A stretch of 64,000 nucleotides of DNA, from NCBI RefSeq assembly GCF_021730305.1, contig NZ_CP032674.1, positions 2,217,001-2,281,000 of the forward strand, in the 5' to 3' direction. Below are positions 24,998 to 33,877 of this stretch, piece after piece. Below the pieces are notes generated by a model. It made no database searches. It had not been told where the DNA came from and was given only the letters and a program-made list of their open reading frames with translations. Positions within the stretch are counted from its first letter, which is position 1. Each line of letters starts with the position of its first letter. Position numbers and translations under genes: made by a program. The stretch is from Xanthobacter sp. YC-JY1 (GTDB lineage: Bacteria; Pseudomonadota; Alphaproteobacteria; Rhizobiales; Xanthobacteraceae).

Positions 24998-25240
24998 ATG
25001 CCGAAGCCCCCATTTCGCCGAACCGGTCTATCGTCGCGCGACGCTGCCGAAGCCGCGTTCAAGTCGGCGACGACCAAGCCGGTCGAAGCCCCGCCCAAGG
25101 CTCCTGTCATTCCCAATGCCCGGGAACTGGTTTCCATTCGGATCGATCGTGACGTGCTGGAGCACTTTCAGGAGGGTGGCCCCGGCTGGCAGGAGCGGAT
25201 CAACGATGCGCTCAGGAAGATCATCGAGGGGAAGTCCTGA
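24998..25240 (+). CDS. BrnA-like antitoxin (orphan)
   Basis: An 80-residue protein with a disordered Pro/Lys-rich N-terminal half and a C-terminal ribbon-helix-helix-like segment (ELVSIRIDRDVLEHFQEGG, PGWQERINDALRKIIE) characteristic of the BrnA/DUF4415 antitoxin family. The ATG at 24998 follows GGCGAGGAGAACG. BrnA normally follows a brnT toxin gene and neutralises it, but no BrnT-like frame lies in the 231 nt upstream or in the next gene. It is therefore a solitary antitoxin or a regulator derived from one. It converges on the transporter gene at 25277. Confidence 0.8.
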   Translation: MPKPPFRRTGLSSRDAAEAAFKSATTKPVEAPPKAPVIPNARELVSIRIDRDVLEHFQEGGPGWQERINDALRKIIEGKS

Positions 25241-25276
25241 GCCTTCGCGCCGAGGGACGCCGCCCACGGATCGAGC

Positions 25277-26437
25277 CTAATCCCCCGAAGGCCGACCGGC
25301 CTGAGCCCGCGACCCGTTACCTTCGCTTCCCGCCGCCACATCGAGGTTCGCGGGCCGCTCGGCCTCGGCTTTGACCTCATCAAGTGCGAGCAGCAGCGAG
25401 GCGACCCGGTTCGCGGAAGACCGCCACTCGGCGAGGCGGGCATAGCTGTCGGTGATCCAGTTGAAGGCGGCCTGCACGATGGTGAACGCCGCGGAGGCCT
25501 GGACCACCTCACCGAGGCTCATCAGGCCGACGAGGTATTTCGGCATGCAGAGCAGCAATCCGATCACCGGCGTCAGCAGCAGGTTCGTCTGCGATACCAG
25601 CGTCATGCCCATGAGCTGCCAGCACAGGGCGCGCCATTGGGCGATCACCTTCGCCAGTGCATCGCCGATGACCCCGCGTCCGTCCGGCCGCGCATCGGGC
25701 GCGAGAGGGTGTTCTCCACTTTCGCGCAGATGAGCCCCGATCGCCCGCAGGTCTGCCTCGGCGCGCTTGCTTTCCCCCAAGACGCGCATCAGGTGGCGCC
25801 CGATGAACATCATCGCTGCCGTGACCAGCGCCGAATAGCCCACGACAGCGAGCACAAGATAGCCGGGAATGGTGATGTGCCGGCCAAGTGCCGGGAGGAC
25901 GAGCGAACCTCCGACACTCCAGAGCACCCCGATGAACGTTATGGCATTGAGCACCGAAGAGAGCAGGCCGACCGCGAGATCCACGGGCACGTCGGTGGCG
26001 ACCTTCGCGTCATCTGCAATGCGATATTCCGGGGTCTGATGCTCGCCGAGCATGAATCTCAGCCGACGAGAGCGCGCGCCGCCCAGCCAGAAGTCATACA
26101 GGTGGCTGCTGAGCCATTGGCGCCATTCGCGCTGCATCGTCATGCGGCCCCAGACCGAGACGATGGCAAGGAAGATGCTGGCGGCGGCCAAGGGTACGAA
26201 ATGCTGCGCCTGCCGCCACAGCTCCTGCCCATCCCTTCGACCGACCGCATCGAAGAAATCGCGGTTCCAGAAATTCAGCAGATACTGGGTCCACAGCTGC
26301 AGGAACACTGTGGCCACCATCAACGCCACCAGGAACCACGCGCGCCAGGCGGAGCCGCCGCGCCAGAACCCCGCCGCACTTTCCCAGAAACGCGACAGAA
26401 GGCGCCGTTGGTCTGGCAGAAGGTACGGATCGTGCGA
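25277..26437 (-). CDS. SbmA/BacA-like (ABC_membrane_2) peptide transporter
   Basis: A ~386-residue inner-membrane protein; start at ATG 26437 (MSHDPYLLPDQRR) or 26449. At least six hydrophobic segments are visible (about 30-50, 85-105, 160-180, 195-215, 290-330). Landmarks of the family are the W-T-Q-Y-L-L-N-x-W-N-R-D-F-F-D-A block near residue 60 and REWRQWLSSHLYDFWL near residue 107. In YddA-type relatives this membrane domain is fused to an ATPase; here the chain stops after a short hydrophilic tail with no Walker motifs, so it matches the proton-driven SbmA/BacA type. These import peptides and help resist or take up antimicrobial peptides. Confidence 0.8.
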   Translation of the reverse strand, partial: SHDPYLLPDQRRLLSRFWESAAGFWRGGSAWRAWFLVALMVATVFLQLWTQYLLNFWNRDFFDAVGRRDGQELWRQAQHFVPLAAASIFLAIVSVWGRMTMQREWRQWLSSHLYDFWLGGARSRRLRFMLGEHQTPEYRIADDAKVATDVPVDLAVGLLSSVLNAITFIGVLWSVGGSLVLPALGRHITIPGYLVLAVVGYSALVTAAMMFIGRHLMRVLGESKRAEADLRAIGAHLRESGEHPLAPDARPDGRGVIGDALAKVIAQWRALCWQLMGMTLVSQTNLLLTPVIGLLLCMPKYLVGLMSLGEVVQASAAFTIVQAAFNWITDSYARLAEWRSSANRVASLLLALDEVKAEAERPANLDVAAGSEGNGSRAQAGRPSGD

Positions 26438-26571
26438 CATCGCAACCATCCCAGAAACGCCGGACAGGCACCACGGCGCGCCGCGCTGAAGGGGCGGCCG
26501 TCAGCCTCCTCCACGCTCGCGCCGCCGGTCAAGGGCCGAGCGTGCGCCGGGCGCGCCCCGGCATCAGGCCC

Positions 26572-26721
26572 CTATTTTTCCTCGATGGAAATGCCGCTCT
26601 TGCCGAAATTGATCTCGATGCCGGAGGGCTTCTGGCGCTCCTTGTAGAGTTGGTAGCCGACGACGCCGACGACGATCAGGAGTACGCCGATAGCCAAATA
26701 AAGAATATTGCGGTTGAGCAT
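26572..26721 (-). CDS. Small single-pass membrane protein, 49 aa
   Basis: ATG 26721 opens MLNRNILYLAIGVLLIVVGV, a single transmembrane helix (residues 5-22) followed by a charged tail (YQLYKERQKPSGIEINFGKS, then SIEEK). Small proteins of this exact design (N-terminal anchor, KPSGIEI tail) recur in Rhizobiales genomes as uncharacterised proteins. It ends in TAG at 26572. Function unknown; presumably inner membrane, C-terminus location undetermined. Confidence 0.75.
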   Translation of the reverse strand: MLNRNILYLAIGVLLIVVGVVGYQLYKERQKPSGIEINFGKSGISIEEK

Positions 26722-26899
26722 CGCGATCGACCTTTGTGACGGGGCAGTCTGGTGTGGCACCACGCTTGTTTTCGCCCCCAAAATGGGAGGCACCGACGCT
26801 GTGCGCGTGAGTAGTTTCCGATCCTGCTCTTTCTTCGATCGGACGTGCACCCTGCAGACGGTGCGTTCCCCCGCCGCGGCTTGCCGCGATCGTGCCCTG

Positions 26900-26923
26900 C
26901 CGGCGGCGGCGTTCTGCCGCCGG
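26900..26923. terminator. GC-rich hairpin in the 322-nt gap 26722-27043
   Basis: CCGGCGGC (26900-26907) pairs perfectly with GCCGCCGG (26916-26923) over an 8-nt loop. It stands between the start of the small membrane protein (minus) and the receiver gene (plus), so it may be a leader structure or attenuator rather than a terminator. Apart from this hairpin I see no gene in 26722-27043. Confidence 0.35.
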
Positions 26924-27043
26924 TAGATCTCACGACTGCATCCGTCGGAGGGCGCTCTATGGTGCTGATGCACAGAACCTGGTGCGGCCTGTTCGGCTGG
27001 GACGAAGATTCCAGCGGCACGGCGGCCCTATTGCTTCGGGACA

Positions 27044-27412
27044 ATGCAAATGATGCTGCGGATTCTGATCGTCGAGGACGATTTCATGATCGGGGTCCAT
27101 CTGGCCGAGATGCTCGAAGACATGGGCCATGAGGTCTGCGCCGTCGAAACCACCGAGGCGGAGGCCGTCGCAGCCGCCGATCGCTGGAATCCGGACCTGA
27201 TGATCGTGGATGCGTATCTGCGCACCGGCAGCGGCATTGCGGCGGTGGAGACCATCTGCCGAACCCGGAAGGTGCCGCATGTCTTCGTCAGCGGCGATCC
27301 GGCGCGCGTCAAGGCGGTTATGCCGGCTGCCGTCGTCGTGGAGAAGCCGTTCCGGCCCGAAGTACTGACCACCGCCATCCAGCGCATGATCGACGGCCTG
27401 CCGCCGCTCTGA
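27044..27412 (+). CDS. Single-domain response regulator (receiver only)
   Basis: A 122-residue CheY-like protein with the acidic triad start (ILIVEDDFMIG), the phospho-acceptor Asp in PDLMIVDAYLRTGSG (about residue 54), a Ser in the switch position (FVSGDPARV) and the Lys in VVVEKPFRPEVL. There is no output domain. The ATG at 27044 is one of several closely spaced ATGs (also 27050, 27053). It has no adjacent kinase except the large hybrid kinase 450 nt away on the opposite strand and the HWE kinase at 6.9 kb. Receiver-only proteins of this subtype commonly act as phosphate sinks or relay steps. Confidence 0.88.
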   Translation: MQMMLRILIVEDDFMIGVHLAEMLEDMGHEVCAVETTEAEAVAAADRWNPDLMIVDAYLRTGSGIAAVETICRTRKVPHVFVSGDPARVKAVMPAAVVVEKPFRPEVLTTAIQRMIDGLPPL

Positions 27413-27422
27413 GCGGAACGGC

Positions 27423-27446
27423 GGCCGGCGTTCACACGGGCCGGCC
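27423..27446. terminator. Hairpin after the receiver gene
   Basis: GGCCGGC (27423-27429) and GCCGGCC (27440-27446) form a perfect 7-bp stem over a 10-nt loop, 10 nt after the receiver stop codon and before the convergent DUF3309 gene. It lacks a T-tract. Confidence 0.45.
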
Positions 27447-27487
27447 AACGCATGTGGCCGCCCCGTATCCCGATCCGTCTCGATGCG

Positions 27488-27655
27488 TCAGATGCGCAAT
27501 CCCTGGAGCCCGCCCAGCAGCCACAGCACAAGGATGACGACCAGGATCAGGCCCAGCACACCACCGAGCCCGCGGGTGCCGTAGCGGTTGAAGCCATAAT
27601 ATCCTCCGCCGCCGAACAGCAGGATAAGAACCACGATCAATAGGATTGTGCTCAC
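27488..27655 (-). CDS. DUF3309-family small membrane protein, 55 aa
   Basis: GTG 27655 follows a perfect AAAGGAGA ribosome-binding site with 7 nt spacing. The product begins MSTILLIVVLILLFGGGGYY, continues with a short GFNRYGTRGLGGVLGL turn, and a second hydrophobic segment ending VILVLWLLGGLQGLRI. Two short membrane helices around a Gly/Tyr-rich turn are the DUF3309 signature. These proteins are widespread in Alphaproteobacteria and often stress-induced, but of unknown function. Confidence 0.88.
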   Translation of the reverse strand: MSTILLIVVLILLFGGGGYYGFNRYGTRGLGGVLGLILVVILVLWLLGGLQGLRI

Positions 27656-27870
27656 GTTCCAGTCTCCTTTATTGATTTTTCGACTGACGAAACGCTTCGC
27701 GCTCTGATCACCAGATGTCTCTGGCTCGCAGGCCTTCAGGCCACGTCAAGCGGCAGGCGCCCCGCTTCCGCAGAAACGCCGTATCTCTTGCATTTTAGCT
27801 TCGCCTGAGCGTGGCGGCAGGCTCGGAAACTACTCAGCTTCGCCGCAGTCCGCCGCTCACGAGGGCGAGC

Positions 27871-30800
27871 CTAGCTGAAGTTTTCGCCGGATCCGGTCCA
27901 CGTCGCGGCGAGCGCGATACGGGCGAGGGCCGGCAGGGATTTCGCGCCGGTCTTCTTCATGATGGCCGCCCGGTGGTTCTCGACGGTGCGCTGGCTGATG
28001 CCGAGGTCCGCGGCGATGTTCTTGCTGGGATGACCGGCGAGCACCAGATCGAGGATCTCCCGCTGCCGATGGGTGAGTGACGACAATTGCTCGGCCGCCG
28101 CCGCGTGCCACACCGGCCTCTGCGCGTTCTGCGCTTGGTCGAGCGCCTGCGTGACACAGGCGAGCAGGTCCCTCCGGCCGACAGGCTTCTCGATGAAGTC
28201 GAAGGCGCCGGCCTTCATGGCCTCGACCGCCATCCGCACATCGCTGTTCCCGGTAATCATGATGGCGGCCATGCCATGGCTGGACGCCTGCAGGTGCTTC
28301 AGCAGCTCCAGCCCCTTCATTCCGGGCAGATAGGCATCCACGAGCAGGCAACCGGGCCGCCCGCTGCCGAAGGCCTCGATGAAAGCCTCGCAGCTGTCAT
28401 AGTCCTCGACCGTCCGGCCATCCTCCTCCTGCACGCTGCGCATGCCCTGCCGGACGAGATCGTCATCATCGTCGATGAAGACGGTGGGCGAGGCCGCCGG
28501 GGCGTGTTCGCCCACCGGGGCGGGGGCATCCTGCGCCACGGGTGAAGGACGGGCGGCAAGCAGTCTCTGGATGATGAGCGTCAGCTCGTCTGCCTTCACC
28601 GGCTTGTTGAGCTGCACGCAGTCCTGGCCCGCAATGTCGCGCAGGGTGGTGGTGGAGATGTCGCCGGTGACGATCACCACGGGGATCCGCCGTCCCAGCC
28701 GGGCCCGCAGGCGCGATGCTGTCTCCAGCCCCGTCATGCCGTTGGGCAGGTTGTAGTCGGCGAGGATCAACTCGGGCCGGATCGCGTTGCGCTCCACCAG
28801 AGCTACCGCCGTGTCGCCGTCGGGCGCCACGGTCACGGCATGTCCCTCGGTGGTGAGCAGCAGCTCCAGCAAAGAGCGCACGTCCGGGTCGTCCTCGATC
28901 ACGAGGACCGCGGCAGCCTTGCGGCTCCCCGCATCCTTGCCGGGCAGCGGGGCAGGCAGCGTCGGGACGCGCCGCTCGGGCGCCGGGGGCGCGCGCTTCA
29001 CGTCGATGGAAAACACCGACCCATGTTCCGGGCGCGAGCGCACCTGGACGGGATGCTCCAGCAGCCGGCCGAGCCGCTGCACGATGGAGAGGCCAAGGCC
29101 AAGGCCGAGATTGCGTTCGCGGGCGGCGTTGTGAAGCTGGTGGTACTCGTCGAAAATGGCGCGCAGCTCGGTCTCGGGAATGCCGATCCCGGTGTCCCAT
29201 ACCTCGATGCGCAGCCACGGCCCATGCCGGCGGCAGCCCACCAGCACCCGGCCGCGCGGCGTGTATTTCAGCGCGTTGGAGATGAGGTTGCGCAGCATCT
29301 GCTCCAGAAGGCGCGGGTCGCTTTCCACCGAAAGACTGCACGGGATCACGCTCAGGCTCAGCCGTTTGCTGCGCGCGTGATAGGTCAGCTCCTCCCGCAT
29401 GCGATCCAGCAGATCGTTGATGGGGAAGGTCACGACCTCGGCCTTGATGGTGCCGGCCTCGATCTGGTTGATGTCCAGCAGCGCGTTCAGCATGCCGGAC
29501 ATGGCACTGATGGTCTCGTCGAGCCGCTTGACCAGCCGCTCGACCTTCTCCCCCGATGCCACCTTCGCCAGAAGCCCCTGAAGCAGGACCAGCGACTGCA
29601 ACGGCTGGCGCAGATCGTGGCTGGTGGCGGCAAGGAAGCGTGACTTGGCGTTGTTGGCCAATTCCGCGTCGTGCTTGGCGGTTTCCAGCGCATCGGCGGC
29701 CCGCCGGCGTTCGGTCACATCGACGAACGTGATGACCACGCCGTCGACGCCGCCGGCCTGCGTCCGGTAGGGCAGGATGCGGCGCAGATACCAGGCGCCG
29801 TCCCGGGTCTCGATCTCCTGCTCCTGGGCCGCCTGATCCGACAGCACGGCCTTGACGTCGGTGATCAGCGTCCCGTCGGCGGCCAGCGAGGCGAGATCCG
29901 AGAGCGGCCGGCCCACATCGCTCGGGATGACGTTGAAGAGCGCGCGTGTGGCCGGCGTGAAGAAGCGGATCTTCATCTCGGTGTCGAGGAACAGGGTCGC
30001 CACGTCCGTGCTGTAGAGCACGTTCTGGAGGTCGCTCGACGTCGTGCGTTGCCGCTCCAGCGTTTCCTGAAGCTGGCCGTTGAGGGCCGTCAGCTCCTCA
30101 TTGAGGGACTGCAACTCCTCCTTGGACGCCAGAAGCTCCTCATTGGTGGACTGGAACTCCTCGTTGACGGACAGCGCTTCCTCGTTCACCGCCTTCTGCT
30201 CTTCGCTGGAAAGCTCGAGGTTGCGGATGGCGCCTTCGAGTTCCGCGCGGGTGGTTTCAAGCTCCCGCTCCAGCTCGGTCACGCGCGAGACATTGCGCGT
30301 GGGGTGCGACGGGGCAGGAGAGACGCCGGGCGTGGCGGCATCGAGGAAGCAGACCAGCAGCAGGTCCTCGCCTTCGCTTTGCAACGGATGCACGGCGATG
30401 CTGAAGGAGAAGGGCTCGCCATCCCGGCGGGCGCGGCCGCCCGTGACCACGACGCGCTTCTTGTCCTGGCTGGCCTGATGGATCGCGGCCCGGAGCTTTG
30501 TGCGGATGCCCTCCCGCGCCATGGAGAGCAGGTCCTGGGTCGGGTGGCCGGGAACAAGCCGCAGGTAGGGGTCTGTTGACCCCAGATAGTACAGGCACTC
30601 GCAGGCGCGGTTGATCAGCACCGCCGCCGGAGCATACGAGTCCAGAACCACCTGCCGGCACAGTTCGGCGAAGGCCGCCTGCCGCGACGGGGTGGCAACC
30701 TTGGCCGGACGGGCGGGAAGGTACACCCCATCCTTCGTGCCGATCGGAAAGGGCAGCGCACCGGGCCGGCGTTGCCCGACACGCCGGTAAAGCCGCAGGG

Positions 30801-32244
30801 GCTTGGAGAGGAGCGCGAAGCGGAGGTCGCCTCCGTTCACCTCTTCGGAGGTTCCCAGCAGCAGAAGGCCATTGTCGAGCAGCGCGAAGTGGAACAGGGA
30901 AATGGCCTTCGCCTGCGCCTCCGGCGTCAGATAGATCAGGAGGTTGCGGCAGGAGATCATGTCGAGGCGGGAAAAGGGCGGGTCCGCCAGCACGTTCTGC
31001 ACGGTGAACACCACCGCGGCGCGCAGGTCCGCCGAGACCCTGAAGCCCCCGCTGTCCTTCACGAAAAACCGTTCGAGGCGCTGCGGTGAGACACTCTCGG
31101 TGACGGCATCCGGATAGAAACCCTCCCGCGCCTTGGCGACGGCATCGGGATCGACGTCGGATGCGAAAACCTGAAGGTGGACGCTGCGCTTGAGCGCCGC
31201 GATCGCCTCGAAGAACAGCATCGCCAGCGAATAGGCTTCCTCCCCCGTGCTGCACGCGGGCACCCAGATGCGCAGGGGCCGACCCGGCGGGTGGTCCCGG
31301 ACCAGATCGGGGATGATCTTTTCCTCGAGGGCCGTGAACACTTCGGGATCACGGAAGAAGCCGGTGACGTTGATGAGCAGGTCCTTGGCCAGCAGGTCCA
31401 GCTCCACCGGGTCCTTGCGCAGCACCTCGAGATAGCGGTCCATCTCCCCGGTGCCCATGGCGGCCAGGGCCATGCGCCGCTCGGTGCGGCGTTGCAGCGT
31501 GCCCGGCTTGTAGAGGGTGAAGTCGAAGGCGGTGCTTGCCCTGAGCAGGGCGACGATACGCGCCAGGGCGGAGGGCGCGGGCGCATCGGCGGGCTGCCGG
31601 GCGCGGGCGAGAAGGGCCTCGGGGATTTCCGTCACCGGCGCGACCAAATCCACGGCCCCGGCGCCGATGGCGCTGCGCGGCATGCCGTCGTAATCGGCCT
31701 CCTTTGGGTCCTGCGCGACGGTGAAGCCGCCCTTCACCCGGACGGCCTCAAGGCCGATGGTGCCGTCCGTGCCGGTTCCCGAAAGCACCACCCCCATGGC
31801 GGCGGCGCCATATTCGCCCGCCAGCGACTTCAACAGGAAATCGAACGGGAGGCGCGCGCCGTGCGGCGCCTCGGGCGTGGAGAGGCGCAGGTGGCCAGCC
31901 TCTACCGAGAGGTAGAATGCGGGGGGAATGACATAGAGATGATCGGCCTCCACCGGCATGCCGTCGGCCGCCTGCTGCACCACCATGGAGGTGTGCGGGG
32001 CGAGGAGATCAGCCATCAGGCTTTCATGGGTGGAATCCAGATGCAGGACCAGGATGAACGCCATCCCGTGACCGCCGGGCAGTGCCGAAAGCAGCCTCTT
32101 GCAGGCATCGAGCCCGCCGGCCGAAGCCCCGACGCCGACCACATGGAAGTCCTGTGGCCTGTGCGACGCGGTTGCTCCACCCGCGGAACGTTCACGGGAT
32201 CGTGGCGCGGTCGAACGCGCCGCGCGCGAGGGCAACTTCGGCAT
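27871..32244 (-). CDS. CheB-CheR-PAS hybrid histidine kinase with two receivers and LuxR output
   Basis: One chain of about 1457 residues (start ATG 32244; an ATG at 32301 is possible). In order: CheB methylesterase (~35-215; Ser41 in GVGASAGG, His in HLDSTHES, Asp in GTGTDG); CheR methyltransferase (~235-500; LRIWVPACSTGEEAYSLAM); coiled coil (~665-770, repeated EE.QS.NEEL heptads); PAS (~775-890); HisKA (SHDLRQPLQSLVLL) and ATPase (NLISNALKYTPRG, GLGLGLSIVQRL); receiver 1 (VLVIEDDPDV, ILADYNLPNG); receiver 2 of FixJ type (VFIDDDDDLVRQG, LLVDAYLPGM); LuxR helix-turn-helix (LTHRQREILDLVLAG, ISQRTVENHRA). Kinase, phosphorelay and DNA-binding output are thus in one cytoplasmic protein without membrane segments. 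Confidence 0.92.
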   Translation of the reverse strand: MPKLPSRAARSTAPRSRERSAGGATASHRPQDFHVVGVGASAGGLDACKRLLSALPGGHGMAFILVLHLDSTHESLMADLLAPHTSMVVQQAADGMPVEADHLYVIPPAFYLSVEAGHLRLSTPEAPHGARLPFDFLLKSLAGEYGAAAMGVVLSGTGTDGTIGLEAVRVKGGFTVAQDPKEADYDGMPRSAIGAGAVDLVAPVTEIPEALLARARQPADAPAPSALARIVALLRASTAFDFTLYKPGTLQRRTERRMALAAMGTGEMDRYLEVLRKDPVELDLLAKDLLINVTGFFRDPEVFTALEEKIIPDLVRDHPPGRPLRIWVPACSTGEEAYSLAMLFFEAIAALKRSVHLQVFASDVDPDAVAKAREGFYPDAVTESVSPQRLERFFVKDSGGFRVSADLRAAVVFTVQNVLADPPFSRLDMISCRNLLIYLTPEAQAKAISLFHFALLDNGLLLLGTSEEVNGGDLRFALLSKPLRLYRRVGQRRPGALPFPIGTKDGVYLPARPAKVATPSRQAAFAELCRQVVLDSYAPAAVLINRACECLYYLGSTDPYLRLVPGHPTQDLLSMAREGIRTKLRAAIHQASQDKKRVVVTGGRARRDGEPFSFSIAVHPLQSEGEDLLLVCFLDAATPGVSPAPSHPTRNVSRVTELERELETTRAELEGAIRNLELSSEEQKAVNEEALSVNEEFQSTNEELLASKEELQSLNEELTALNGQLQETLERQRTTSSDLQNVLYSTDVATLFLDTEMKIRFFTPATRALFNVIPSDVGRPLSDLASLAADGTLITDVKAVLSDQAAQEQEIETRDGAWYLRRILPYRTQAGGVDGVVITFVDVTERRRAADALETAKHDAELANNAKSRFLAATSHDLRQPLQSLVLLQGLLAKVASGEKVERLVKRLDETISAMSGMLNALLDINQIEAGTIKAEVVTFPINDLLDRMREELTYHARSKRLSLSVIPCSLSVESDPRLLEQMLRNLISNALKYTPRGRVLVGCRRHGPWLRIEVWDTGIGIPETELRAIFDEYHQLHNAARERNLGLGLGLSIVQRLGRLLEHPVQVRSRPEHGSVFSIDVKRAPPAPERRVPTLPAPLPGKDAGSRKAAAVLVIEDDPDVRSLLELLLTTEGHAVTVAPDGDTAVALVERNAIRPELILADYNLPNGMTGLETASRLRARLGRRIPVVIVTGDISTTTLRDIAGQDCVQLNKPVKADELTLIIQRLLAARPSPVAQDAPAPVGEHAPAASPTVFIDDDDDLVRQGMRSVQEEDGRTVEDYDSCEAFIEAFGSGRPGCLLVDAYLPGMKGLELLKHLQASSHGMAAIMITGNSDVRMAVEAMKAGAFDFIEKPVGRRDLLACVTQALDQAQNAQRPVWHAAAAEQLSSLTHRQREILDLVLAGHPSKNIAADLGISQRTVENHRAAIMKKTGAKSLPALARIALAATWTGSGENFS

Positions 32245-32605
32245 CGTTTTTATCTGCTCACCACAAGGAGCTATCGCGGACGCGCTCCAAACATTCGGCA
32301 ATTGCCGCAGAATTCTCGGACAATCGCGACGATTAGTCCTTGTTTCCTATCAATAATGAAGTCGTCGAAAGCCGCGCCAAACAGCAGATCTGGAAATCGG
32401 ATACAGTGACGCTCAAGTCGGCCCTTATGTACAAGAGCACATCCGGTAGTACCATGATAGGGTTCTTATTGAACCGCGGCCCTTGGCATCGGCGGTACAG
32501 GGCTCGGGTACCGCCCGGACCGGTTTCGTCGCGGGCCGGCAGCCCGCTGCCAGGTCCATGATCGAGCGCAATGCGGCGGGGGCGGGACGCGGGTAGGGAA
32601 TTGCG
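32245..32605. promoter_or_regulatory. Divergent regulatory region with an inverted repeat at 32491-32515
   Basis: No gene is seen in these 361 nt between the hybrid kinase (minus) and the efflux operon (plus). Part of it (about 32270-32480) is clearly richer in A+T than the neighbours. GGCGGTAC (32491-32498) and GTACCGCC (32508-32515) form a perfect 8-bp inverted repeat with a 9-nt spacer, 90 nt before the efflux adaptor start; this is a candidate operator or leader hairpin. Confidence 0.4.
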
Positions 32606-33877
32606 GTGGATCAGACGCACATGGCCGATCATCGCCTTGCCCCCGAGCGCCCGGTGCGAACCCGGATCGCGCAAGTAGTCTGGCGTCGCAAATGGCAGAT
32701 CGGCGGCGCCGTACTGCTCGCTGCCGCCCTCGCCTGGGCGCTGATGCGCTGGCTGCTGGGGCCGGAGGTCGTCGTCTATCCCGTCACCCGCGGCGAGCTG
32801 GTGAAGACGGTGGTGGCGAGCGGCCATGTGGAGACGGCGTTCCGCGTCGAGATCGGCAGCCAGATCACCGGGATGGTCCGGGAGGTGCTGGTGGATGAAG
32901 GGCAGGCCGTCACCCAGGGCCAGCCCCTCGTCGCCCTCGAAACCAACGAGCTGAAGGCCCTTGAAGTGCAGGCCGACGGTGCGAAGGCCCAGGCGGAGGC
33001 GCGCGTCCGCCAGATGCGGGAGCTGACCCGCCCGGCCGCCGAGGAGGCGCTGAAGCAGGCTAAGGCGAACCTGGCCAATGCCGAGGCCGCCTATGACCGC
33101 GCCCAGCAGCTGGCCAAGTCCGGTGCCGGCACGCGCGTTACGCTCGACGACGCCACGAAGAACATCGATGTGGCCCGCACGCAGGTGCGCACCGCGGAAC
33201 TTCAGGTCTACACCTCCAGCCCGGGCGGCAGCGACTATGTGATGGCCGAGACCCAGCTGAACCAGGCCAGCGCCAACCTCGAAATGGTGCAGGCGCGCCT
33301 CGGCTACGCCACCATCACCGCCCCGCGCGACGGCGTCCTCATCTCCCGCAACGTGGAGCGCGGCGCCGTCGTCCAGGCGGGCAAGGCGCTGCTGGTGCTG
33401 GCCCCGGCCGGCGACATGCAGCTGGTTCTCCAGATCGACGAGAAGAATCTGGGCCTGCTGAAGCTCGGCCAGACCGCATTGGCCTCGGCCGACGCCTATC
33501 CCGACCAGCGCTTCGCGGCCACGGTGACCTACATCAACCCCTCCGTGGATATCACCCGCGCCTCGGTGGAGGTGAAGCTGACGGTGGTCGATCCTCCGGC
33601 CTACCTGCGGCAGGACATGACCGTTTCCGTGGACATCGCCGTGGACCGCCGGGCGGCGGCGGTGATCGTTCCGGCCCGCACGGTCCACGATGCCACCTCC
33701 GCCGCGCCCTGGGTGCTGGTGGTGCGCGATGGCCGGGCGCGGGTGCAGAAGGTGCGCATCGGGCTGCGCGCGGGCGAATATGTGGAGATATTGGAGGGCG
33801 TCGCCCCCGGGGAAATGGTGCTGCCGCTCTCGTCCGGCGTGCGCGCCGGCCAGCGCATCCGGCCGGTGCAGGCGTGA
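32606..33877 (+). CDS. MacA/HlyD-type efflux adaptor (membrane fusion protein)
   Basis: A 423-residue periplasmic adaptor; GTG 32606 is preceded by AGGGAA (ATG 32621 is the alternative). A single membrane anchor lies at about 29-48 (WQIGGAVLLAAALAWALMRW). The lipoyl half-motifs (GHVETAFRVEIGSQITGMV and YATITAPRDGVLISRNVERG) flank an alpha-helical hairpin (~110-210). A beta-barrel and a C-terminal membrane-proximal domain follow. It overlaps the permease gene by 4 nt. Together with the MacB-like permease and ATPase it would form a tripartite export system needing an outer-membrane factor, which is not encoded here. Confidence 0.92.
   Translation: MDQTHMADHRLAPERPVRTRIAQVVWRRKWQIGGAVLLAAALAWALMRWLLGPEVVVYPVTRGELVKTVVASGHVETAFRVEIGSQITGMVREVLVDEGQAVTQGQPLVALETNELKALEVQADGAKAQAEARVRQMRELTRPAAEEALKQAKANLANAEAAYDRAQQLAKSGAGTRVTLDDATKNIDVARTQVRTAELQVYTSSPGGSDYVMAETQLNQASANLEMVQARLGYATITAPRDGVLISRNVERGAVVQAGKALLVLAPAGDMQLVLQIDEKNLGLLKLGQTALASADAYPDQRFAATVTYINPSVDITRASVEVKLTVVDPPAYLRQDMTVSVDIAVDRRAAAVIVPARTVHDATSAAPWVLVVRDGRARVQKVRIGLRAGEYVEILEGVAPGEMVLPLSSGVRAGQRIRPVQA

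Noticed and set aside
26808..27836. 13-nt word CGGAAACTACTCA found at 27824-27836 (plus) and 26808-26820 (minus), considered as a stress-sigma promoter repeat
   Set aside because: The length is within chance expectation for this window, orientation relative to the genes is inconsistent, and no matching -10 element was found.
31177..32409. Plus-strand frame of 410 codons opposite the hybrid kinase
   Set aside because: Antisense shadow; its sense partner has clear CheB/CheR motifs.
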